Source: Sphingomonas sp. LM7
GTDB lineage: Bacteria > Pseudomonadota > Alphaproteobacteria > Sphingomonadales > Sphingomonadaceae
Direction of reading: 5' to 3'
Assembly (NCBI RefSeq): GCF_002002925.1
Contig: NZ_CP019511.1
Location: forward strand, 3,882,501-3,946,500
DNA: 64,000 nucleotides
Of this stretch, positions 37,462-44,443 are shown in pieces (position 1 is the first letter of the stretch; every line of letters begins with the position of its first letter). The notes under the pieces are model-generated. The model had not been told where the DNA came from. It did no database searches and saw nothing but the letters and a program-made list of their open reading frames with translations. The position numbers and the translations under genes are program-made.

Positions 37462-38543
37462 GGCGCGCTCTTGCGCAAGCGCAGGTCGATGCCGGTCGCC
37501 GGCGCGTAGATTTCGGTGAACAGCGCCAGCGCGATCAGCAAGGCGAGCAGCGCCACGGCGGGGACGTTGAACTTCCGGTCGGAATCCAACCGTGGCGCTT
37601 CGATCAGTTGGACGTCGGACGCGGTTTCGGCGGCGAGCGTCTCGACTGCGACTTCCTCAGAAGAGCGCGCGTAGACTTCGTACAGCGCCTGGGCGAAGCG
37701 ATAGTCGCGATAGAGGTTGAGATACTCGCCGGAGACTTCGGACATGCCAGCGACGTTGGGGCCGGCGACGCCGGCGCTCGGGCTCGCGGTCCTAGCGATC
37801 TGGCCGCGCAGCGAACCGACTTCGGACTGGACGGCTTGGAGCTGTGGATTCTCCTCGCCCTGAAAGCGCTGGAGCGTCTGAAGCTCGACCAGCTTGGCCT
37901 GGAGCTGCGCCTCGAGCCCGGCGCGCAGCGACAGCGCCGAACCGAGCTGGGCCTCGGGCTCGGCGAGCCGGTTGCGGCGGCGGAAGTCGTTGAGTGCGGT
38001 CTCGCTGGCCACCACGCGGCCGGCGGCTTCCTTGAAGCGCTGCTGGACGACGTCGCGCTTGCGGCGGACGCGGTCGCGGCCGAGCGCGATGATCCGGTCG
38101 CTGATCGCCAGGACGTAGGCGCGGGTGATCGCCTCGGCCCGGGCGCCGTCGTGCATGCGCGTCTCGACTTCGACGATGCCGCCGGTGAGCGAGTGGATGT
38201 CGACCTTGTTGGTCAGCGTGACGCGCGCCTTGTGCTGGCTGGCATAGGCGTCTGGCCCCGCCAGCTTGAGCTTCGCGATGACTGCGTCGGTGACTTCGGT
38301 GCCGCGCGAAATCGCGAGGTACATGTCGACCGGCTGCTTGGCGCCGCCGAACAAGGCGGCGAAGCCCTGGAGCTGGCCCCCTAGTGCGTTCATCATCGAG
38401 CCGAGGCCGATGCTGTTATTGTCCTGCGGGACGAGCTTGGCGCGGGCGACATAGGGCTGCGGGAAGACGCAGAGCAACGCGAGGACGGCGGCGAGGGCGG
38501 CATAGCCGATGCGCCGGGTGCGCGGATGGGTGACGAGCCTCAT
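37458..38543 (-). CDS. Polysaccharide export inner-membrane protein (Wzz/KpsE type)
   Basis: The protein of 361 residues has an N-terminal membrane span (YAALAAVLALLCVFPQPYVA), a periplasmic coiled-coil domain of about 270 residues and a C-terminal span (VPAVALLALLIALALFTEIYA). It has no cytoplasmic kinase domain, so it is closer to KpsE/Wzz than to Wzc. It should regulate chain length or link the inner membrane to the Wza-like channel encoded just upstream. Four-base overlaps link it to both neighbours. Confidence 0.88.
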   Translation of the reverse strand: MRLVTHPRTRRIGYAALAAVLALLCVFPQPYVARAKLVPQDNNSIGLGSMMNALGGQLQGFAALFGGAKQPVDMYLAISRGTEVTDAVIAKLKLAGPDAYASQHKARVTLTNKVDIHSLTGGIVEVETRMHDGARAEAITRAYVLAISDRIIALGRDRVRRKRDVVQQRFKEAAGRVVASETALNDFRRRNRLAEPEAQLGSALSLRAGLEAQLQAKLVELQTLQRFQGEENPQLQAVQSEVGSLRGQIARTASPSAGVAGPNVAGMSEVSGEYLNLYRDYRFAQALYEVYARSSEEVAVETLAAETASDVQLIEAPRLDSDRKFNVPAVALLALLIALALFTEIYAPATGIDLRLRKSAP

Positions 38544-40402
38544 TGCGTGAGGTTCACGATCGACGCCGCGCCGATCACGCCGCCGAACAGGCTGGAGGTG
38601 ATGTCGCGCAGCCGCGCCCAGAACTCGCCGCGATTGGCGTCGATGGGCACGTAGACGAGATCGCCGGGCAGCGCAGTCGCACGCAGCACGCGCTTGCCGT
38701 CGGCAAGAACGGTGCCGTTGGCGCGGACGACGAAGATTTCCTTCTTGTCGCCGAGCTTCTGCACGCCGCCCGCCGAGCGGACGAAGTCGCCGATCGTCGC
38801 ACCGTCGCGATAGGCGAACGAGGCCGGGGTCGGCACCGCGCCGAATACGCCGACGGTCACCGGACGCGGCGGCACGTAGATCGTGTCGTTGTTCTCGAGG
38901 ATCAGCGCGCCGGGGAGCGCCTGCGCAGTGACCGGCAAGTCGAAGACGAGGCGGCCATTGGGGCGGCGCTCGCGGAGCTGGTCGACGATCGAGCGGACTA
39001 AAGCGAGGTTGGCGGGCTGGACGAGCTCCGCGCGGTTGGCCGAGGTCACCGGCTGCGTGGTGAGCAGCAACTCTGCGTCCTCGACGGCGCGTTCGAAGCT
39101 CTGTTGCTGCTGCGCCTTGACGCTCTCGCGGGTGATCACGCTGGCATAGGGGAATGCCTGGCCGGTCAGACCGCCGGCCTGCGCGACGACATCGGCGAGG
39201 CGCGTGCCGGGCTGGAAATAATAGCGGCCGGGCTTGGCGACTTCGCCGCTGATCGTAACCAGTACCGATTGCTGCGCGAGTGGACGCGCGATGCCGACCT
39301 GCGAGAGTACGCGGACGATGTCGCCGCGGCGCGCTTTGCGGAGCCCCGCTTCGGCGGCGCTGAGTTCCTCCCAGCCCTTGCCCTCGCGGCCGAGCGAATC
39401 GAATACCATCAGCCGGCTGGCGTCGGCCACGGTGTTTACGCCGCCGGCATAGCGGACCGCGTCGCTGACGGTCTCGCCCGGCGCGACTTCGAAGATCGCC
39501 TCGCGGTTGACGCTGCCGATCACGGCGACCTGCTCGCCGGCCGGCGCGATATAGAGGACGTCGCCATTCTGGAGCACGGCGTCGCCGCTGCGGTCGCCCT
39601 TGAGCAGCAAATCGTAGAGATCGAAGTCCGAGACGAGCTTGCCGCCGCGGCGCAGCTGGATCGAGCGGAAGCTGCCGCCCGCCGCGGGGCCGCCCGAGGC
39701 GAGCACCGCGTTGACCAGGGTAGAGAGGCTGCCGACGGTGTACGAGCCGGGCGCTGCCGCGAAGCCGGTGACATAGACCGTGACGCCGTGCAGTCGGCCG
39801 ACAGAGACTTCGAGCTGGAAGCCGCGATATTGCCGCGAGACCCGGCGCGCGATGACGTCGTGGACGTCGCCATAGCGAACGCCACCCACAGAGATCGCGC
39901 CAATGCGGGGAACGAAGATGCGTCCCTCGCTGTCGACCGTCAGCCGGACGCTGGACGCCTGAACCGAACCGGTAAGGCCCAGGAGCAATTCGTCTCCGGG
40001 ATTGAGCCGATAATCGGGTGGCACGGTGGCGCTGGGACCGGCGGCGAAGTCGCGCGCGCCCGGAACGAGCAGGTCGGCCCCGAAGCGGTGCAGGGGGGTG
40101 CCAGCCGCGGCAGAGACGAAGGTCTCGAACTCGCTAGGACGCGTCGGCGGGGCGGGCTTGCCGGGCGCGTCCTGTGGTCGCTCGGCCGAACCGCGCGGGT
40201 CGATGGCCGGCACTTCGATCACCGTCGGCTGGTACGGCGCGGCTTCGGTCGGCGGGACCGCGACCTGCGCCGCGGCGGCGCGGCGGGCGAGCGGGTCGGT
40301 TTGCGGCTGCCCAGAGGAAACCGGCGGGGCGAGCTGCGCCGTCGCGGACATGGGCAGCACGGCGAGAATACAGCCGGCGAGAAGCGTGGATCGGGCAATC
40401 AT
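38540..40402 (-). CDS. Wza-like polysaccharide export outer-membrane protein with several SLBB domains
   Basis: The 620-residue protein has a signal peptide (MIARSTLLAGCILAVLPMSATAQ). A Pro-rich linker follows, then a Poly_export domain (DYRLNPGDELLLGLTGSV) and at least three SLBB-type repeats (YVTGFAAAPGSYTVG, VTISGEVAKPGRYYFQPG and VGVFGAVPTPASFAYRDG). It ends with a hydrophobic segment, LFGGVIGAASIVNL. The start at 40402 overlaps the upstream stop (ATGA); a second ATG at 40414 is possible. It is longer than Escherichia coli Wza and closer to the KpsD-type family. It should form the export channel of the locus. Confidence 0.9.
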   Translation of the reverse strand: MIARSTLLAGCILAVLPMSATAQLAPPVSSGQPQTDPLARRAAAAQVAVPPTEAAPYQPTVIEVPAIDPRGSAERPQDAPGKPAPPTRPSEFETFVSAAAGTPLHRFGADLLVPGARDFAAGPSATVPPDYRLNPGDELLLGLTGSVQASSVRLTVDSEGRIFVPRIGAISVGGVRYGDVHDVIARRVSRQYRGFQLEVSVGRLHGVTVYVTGFAAAPGSYTVGSLSTLVNAVLASGGPAAGGSFRSIQLRRGGKLVSDFDLYDLLLKGDRSGDAVLQNGDVLYIAPAGEQVAVIGSVNREAIFEVAPGETVSDAVRYAGGVNTVADASRLMVFDSLGREGKGWEELSAAEAGLRKARRGDIVRVLSQVGIARPLAQQSVLVTISGEVAKPGRYYFQPGTRLADVVAQAGGLTGQAFPYASVITRESVKAQQQQSFERAVEDAELLLTTQPVTSANRAELVQPANLALVRSIVDQLRERRPNGRLVFDLPVTAQALPGALILENNDTIYVPPRPVTVGVFGAVPTPASFAYRDGATIGDFVRSAGGVQKLGDKKEIFVVRANGTVLADGKRVLRATALPGDLVYVPIDANRGEFWARLRDITSSLFGGVIGAASIVNLTQ

Positions 40403-41229
40403 GAGGTCAGGCATTCCAGTTCGACTAGGCCGGCGGCGGGGCCAAGCAGGACATTGGCCGCCTGTTCCCACAGCGCGTCGCTCGCAGCGGCGAGGACGCC
40501 GGTGCTGCGGCCGCCGACGCGATATGGCGCTCCGTCCCAATGGGTGATGTGGCCTCCCGCTTCGGTGAGGAACAAGGCGCCTGCGGCATGATCCCAGGGC
40601 AGGATGCGCTGGAACAAGGCCACATCGTCCTCCCCGAGCACGAGCCGCGGATAGCTCTCGGCGGCGCAGCGCGGGACGGGGACGACATCGAGATGCAGAT
40701 CGGCGTGGGCGTGGGCACGCACACGCCGATCCGAGACGAGAAAATGGGTGCCAAGCGCTGCGCGAGGCCGCGCCGTGTCGGTCGGCCGGGAGCGGACGCG
40801 CGCGCCGTTGATCGTCGCGCCGAAGCCGCGTGCCGCATGACACAGCCGCCCGCTCAACGGATCGAGCATCCATCCGGCAATCGGATCGCCATCTTCGACG
40901 AGCGCAATCATCATGCCGAACGGTTGACGGCCCGCCGCGAAGTTCGCAGTGCCGTCGAGCGGGTCGATCAGCCAGACCAGTCCTTCGCCGACCCCGTCGA
41001 GCAACGCCGGGTCCATCTCGGCGGCTTCCTCGCCCAGGATCCGCGCGCCGAGCCCGAGTTTCGCCAGCCCGGCATGCAGGCGAAGCTCTGACTCGCGATC
41101 GACGACGGTAACGATCTCGCCCGCCGTCTTGATCGCGACTTCATGCGCCGCGAGCGTGCGGAACCGGGGCACCACCACCGTATCGGCGACGGTGCGCAAC
41201 AGCGCGGAGACCTCTTCGTGTAACGGCAT
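40399..41229 (-). CDS. Inositol monophosphatase-family sugar phosphatase (CysQ/SuhB type)
   Basis: The 276-residue enzyme has the metal-binding motifs GEEAAEMD, WLIDPLDGTANFAAG and PWDHAAGALFLTEAGG. This family dephosphorylates inositol phosphates, 3'-phosphoadenosine phosphates or sugar phosphates. Here, inside a glycan operon, a sugar phosphate is a reasonable substrate. It follows the aldolase gene by six bases and overlaps the Wza-like gene by four. Confidence 0.9.
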   Translation of the reverse strand: MPLHEEVSALLRTVADTVVVPRFRTLAAHEVAIKTAGEIVTVVDRESELRLHAGLAKLGLGARILGEEAAEMDPALLDGVGEGLVWLIDPLDGTANFAAGRQPFGMMIALVEDGDPIAGWMLDPLSGRLCHAARGFGATINGARVRSRPTDTARPRAALGTHFLVSDRRVRAHAHADLHLDVVPVPRCAAESYPRLVLGEDDVALFQRILPWDHAAGALFLTEAGGHITHWDGAPYRVGGRSTGVLAAASDALWEQAANVLLGPAAGLVELECLTS

Positions 41230-41235
41230 GCCGGC

Positions 41236-42048
41236 TCAGGCAGCCACGCTCGCCAGCCGGTTGACCGTGGCGCCGGTGCTGCGCTCCTGGATCATCCGGA
41301 TGCGCGACAAATCCTCGTCGGCGATGGCGCGGTAATAATCACGCTTGTTCTCCAGCCAAGCGAGCTCGAACGCCACGGCGTTGGCGATTCCCGCCTCGAA
41401 CAGTGGCGATTCCGCTGCCGAGCCGTCGAAGATCACTTTTCGCGTCTCGAACCGGTCGAGCCGCACGCTGCGGATCTCGCGGAGCGCCGCGCCCGCCTCG
41501 ACTGCGACCGAGCCGCCGACGACCAGGGTCAGGTCGTTGGCCGCGCAGGCCTGCGCGACGCGGAGCACGGCGTCGGTGATCTGGCGGTCGTTGATCGCCT
41601 TGCGCGGCAGCCCGCGCGAAAGGGTGAAATCGACCCGGCCGAACACGATACCGTCGAGCTTCGCCTTGGCGATCGGCAGCATCGCGTCGAGATTGCGCAG
41701 CGTCGCCTCGGTCTCGAGATTGAACAGGAACTGCGAGCCTTGCGGGTTCTCGCCATAAGTCTTGGTCCGCGCCTCGACGAACTTGGTCAGCGCGTAGGGC
41801 GTCTCGATCATCGGGGCGATGACGTGATCGACGCCGTAGAGCTTCGAGGCGAGCAGGTCCGATACCGCCTCGCAGCCGCCGATCTTGAGCGCGACCTTGA
41901 GATCGGCACGGTGCGCGAGCTCGAGCAGGCGGAGAAATTCGTCGGGGCGAGTGCCCTCGGCTTCGAACTCCGCCTTGACCGCGACGACGCCGTAGCGGTC
42001 GCGACCCTTTTTGAGCATGTCGAGCATGCGGCGTTCCGTGGAATTCAT
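41236..42048 (-). CDS. HpcH/HpaI aldolase/citrate lyase-like protein
   Basis: A TIM-barrel protein of 270 residues. Markers are GVVAVKAEFEAEGTRPDEF, LKIGGCEAVSDL, DHVIAPMIETPYAL, the metal-ligand Glu region FNLETEATL and GIVFGRVDFTLSRG, which resemble the metal-dependent pyruvate aldolases. The family makes or breaks C-C bonds with pyruvate or oxaloacetate-type substrates. As the first gene of the operon it could supply or remove a keto-acid unit. The ATG at 42048 has GGGAGGCGAGG directly upstream. Confidence 0.8.
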   Translation of the reverse strand: MNSTERRMLDMLKKGRDRYGVVAVKAEFEAEGTRPDEFLRLLELAHRADLKVALKIGGCEAVSDLLASKLYGVDHVIAPMIETPYALTKFVEARTKTYGENPQGSQFLFNLETEATLRNLDAMLPIAKAKLDGIVFGRVDFTLSRGLPRKAINDRQITDAVLRVAQACAANDLTLVVGGSVAVEAGAALREIRSVRLDRFETRKVIFDGSAAESPLFEAGIANAVAFELAWLENKRDYYRAIADEDLSRIRMIQERSTGATVNRLASVAA

Positions 42049-42185
42049 CCTCGCCTCCCTGGCTGAAAAAGCATGTACTGGCGGGAAGTGAGACGGAGCT
42101 TGGCGAGGGTTCCCGCACAAATTCGGGAGTCGGAATTTTTTTGCTTTCGAGCTTACGGGTCGCTGCGATCGGCTCCGTCGAAACA

Positions 42186-42854
42186 ATGATGCCCGGCCTG
42201 TTACCCCTCCATTTGGTCCTACTGCTCTCGTCCTCCCCGGACCTTGGGCCAGTGGTGCCGGGCATCACCCCTGAGCTCCCCGGCGGCCGCGACGCAGCGT
42301 TCCGCCCCGCACCCGCCGATCCCGCGCCGATGAAGGAACCGCCGATCGAGCCGGAGGCGCCTGCATCGTCCGGGATCCGCGCGGCGCTGCCCCGGCTCTC
42401 CTCGCATTTCGGACGCCGTGGCGATCCGTTCCGCCGGACGTCGGCGATGCATTACGGCATCGACATTCCGGGCCGGCTCGGCACGCCGGTGCTGGCATCG
42501 GCGCCCGGCGTGGTTCGCTTCGCCGGTAACGCGGGCAGCTATGGCGGGATGGTCGAGATCGCGCATGATGGCGCGGTCGATACGCGCTACGCTCATCTCT
42601 CGCGGATCCTGGTGCGGCCGGGTACGCGCGTCGAGCAGGGCCAGCCGGTCGCGCTGATGGGATCGACCGGGCGCTCGACCGGCAGCCACCTCCATTTCGA
42701 AGTACGCGTCGCCGGAACCGCAGTCGATCCGCTGCCTTATCTGGGCACGGCGACGTCGCCGACTGTCGCAAAGGCTTGGATCGCGTCCGACGCCCCCCAT
42801 ATCTCGGCCTTCGCCAAGGCGCGCGCCGATGGACAGCAGGGACGCGCTTTCTGA
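42186..42854 (+). CDS. M23-family peptidoglycan metallopeptidase
   Basis: The exported protein of 222 residues has a signal-like start (MMPGLLPLHLVLLLSSSP), a Pro-rich linker and a LytM/M23 domain. The zinc-site motifs HYGIDIPG and HLHFEVRVAG are present, with GVVRFAGNAGSYGGMVEIAH between. It may cut peptidoglycan cross-links or act as a cell-division activator. The start is uncertain: TTG 42141 is an alternative without a clear ribosome-binding site. It is divergent from the glycan operon. Confidence 0.85.
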   Translation: MMPGLLPLHLVLLLSSSPDLGPVVPGITPELPGGRDAAFRPAPADPAPMKEPPIEPEAPASSGIRAALPRLSSHFGRRGDPFRRTSAMHYGIDIPGRLGTPVLASAPGVVRFAGNAGSYGGMVEIAHDGAVDTRYAHLSRILVRPGTRVEQGQPVALMGSTGRSTGSHLHFEVRVAGTAVDPLPYLGTATSPTVAKAWIASDAPHISAFAKARADGQQGRAF

Positions 42855-42955
42855 ACCGCCATGGAATCTCGTTTGCAGCAGCAGGTCGGCTTTCGTATCC
42901 CCAACATCGCAGGCCGGGGCGGGCAAGCGCTCCGGTGCGCCCGGTGCCGCGCGCG

Positions 42956-43468
42956 ATGAGTCCGGCCGACGAGATCAGCGGGCTGCAGCAGGTCATTCTC
43001 AACGAGCGCAGCCGGCTGCTTCGCTTCCTCGCGGCGCGCGGCATGGCCGATGATGCCGAGGATGCACTGCACGATTTGTGGCAGCGCGTCGCGGCGGCTC
43101 CGGCGCAGCCGATCGCCGATCCGCTATCCTATCTGTTCCGCGCCGCCGAAAATCTCGTCCGCGACCGCCGCCGCTCGAGCGTGAGCCGCGACCGCCGGCA
43201 TCATGACTGGCACGAAACGCTGCCGGGCGAGGAGTCGGCGCTGGGCGAGCGCTCGCTGATCGCGCGCGAACGGCTGCGCGAGGTTCAGGCCGCGCTCGCG
43301 GCCCTGGGGCCGCGGGTGGAAACCGTGTTCCGCCGCTGCCGGCTCGACGGAGTGGGACAGGTGGCGATCGCGCATGAGTTGGGGGTCAGCCTGAGCTCTG
43401 TCGAGAAGGATTTGCAAAAGGCATATCGCGCGCTTGGGCAGCTCAGGGCGAAATTCGATGCGGAATGA
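42956..43468 (+). CDS. ECF sigma factor (FecI type)
   Basis: A 170-residue ECF sigma factor. Region 2 includes LRFLAARGMADDAEDALHDLWQRV and PLSYLFRAAENLVRDRRR; region 4 is LGPRVETVFRRCRLDGVGQVAIAHELGVSLSSVEKDLQKAYRAL. This is the FecI-like subgroup paired with FecR and TonB-dependent receptors. The FecR gene starts about 30 bases downstream and the receptor follows. It should direct expression of this receptor when a ligand is bound outside. Confidence 0.92.
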   Translation: MSPADEISGLQQVILNERSRLLRFLAARGMADDAEDALHDLWQRVAAAPAQPIADPLSYLFRAAENLVRDRRRSSVSRDRRHHDWHETLPGEESALGERSLIARERLREVQAALAALGPRVETVFRRCRLDGVGQVAIAHELGVSLSSVEKDLQKAYRALGQLRAKFDAE

Positions 43469-43498
43469 TCGCGCGGGCTCCGTCATAGGGACATGGCG

Positions 43499-44443
43499 AT
43501 GAGCGAACAGGATCTGGAACTTCGGGAGGCGGGCCGGCTCTGGGCGATTCGCGTCCAGAATCCGGCGTTCGACGACTGGGACGGCTATACTGCGTGGCTG
43601 GAGCGCGATCCCGCGCATCTCGAAGCCTATGAGGCGGCGCTGGACGATGCGGACTGGGCGGAAGAATTGTACGCTGCAGCCCCTGCCGAAGTGGTCGCCG
43701 TGCCGCAGCCGCGCCGCAACTGGTGGCTTCCTGCCGGTGCGGTCGCGGCGGCAGCCATCGCCGCGGTCGGCGGCTGGTCGGTGCTGGATCGCGATGCGCC
43801 CGCGCAGCAGATCGCGACTGCGCCCGGCGAGCATCGCACGATCGACCTCGCAGACGGATCACGGCTGGCGCTGAACGGCGCAACGCGCGTGACGATCGAT
43901 CCCGACACCCCGCGGCACGTGGTGCTGGAGCAGGGCGAAGCGCGGTTCGACGTGCGGCACGATGCCAGCGACCCCTTCGTCGTGCTGTCCGGCGGAACCC
44001 GGCTGGTCGATGCGGGCACGGTGTTCAACGTCGTGCAGGACCGCGACATGCTGGAAGTCGCGGTGGCCGAGGGCGCGGTGATCTACGAGCCCGGTCCCGG
44101 CGAAGTGCGGCTTGCGCCGGGCGACACGCTCAAGCGCGCGGGCAAGGGCGCCACCCCTGTGGTCGGCAAGGCGAACCCACAGGCGATCGGCAGCTGGGCG
44201 TCGGGCGAATTGCAGTATGACAATGCCTCGCTCGGTCAGGTGGCCCGCGACCTGAGCCGCAGCATTGGCCGGACGGTCCGGCCCGCGGCCGGCGCCGAAC
44301 GCGTGACGGTGGGCGGCGGAACGCTGGTGCTGCGCGGTACGCCCGACGAGGTTCTGGCCCGCGCGGGACCGCTGCTCGGCGTGCGGTTCGTTGCCGACGG
44401 GGAAGGATGGACGATGTCCCCCACGCATGGTCCGCCCCGCTAG
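43499..44443 (+). CDS. FecR-family anti-sigma/sigma regulator
   Basis: The 314-residue protein has a cytoplasmic DUF4880-type N-terminus (LREAGRLWAIRVQNPAFDDWDGYTAWLERDPAHLEAYE), one membrane span (about 74-93, LPAGAVAAAAIAAVGGW) and a FecR periplasmic domain (TIDLADGSRLALNGATRV and FDVRHDASDPFVVLSG). The ATG at 43499 lies eight bases after AGGG, so it is favoured over 43493. It passes the receptor's signal to the FecI-type factor. Its 3' end overlaps the receptor gene by 17 bases. Confidence 0.9.
   Translation: MSEQDLELREAGRLWAIRVQNPAFDDWDGYTAWLERDPAHLEAYEAALDDADWAEELYAAAPAEVVAVPQPRRNWWLPAGAVAAAAIAAVGGWSVLDRDAPAQQIATAPGEHRTIDLADGSRLALNGATRVTIDPDTPRHVVLEQGEARFDVRHDASDPFVVLSGGTRLVDAGTVFNVVQDRDMLEVAVAEGAVIYEPGPGEVRLAPGDTLKRAGKGATPVVGKANPQAIGSWASGELQYDNASLGQVARDLSRSIGRTVRPAAGAERVTVGGGTLVLRGTPDEVLARAGPLLGVRFVADGEGWTMSPTHGPPR

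Noticed and set aside
39104..40591. A 495-codon plus-strand ORF opposite the Wza-like gene
   Set aside because: Shadow of the SLBB repeats; no ribosome-binding site or domain.
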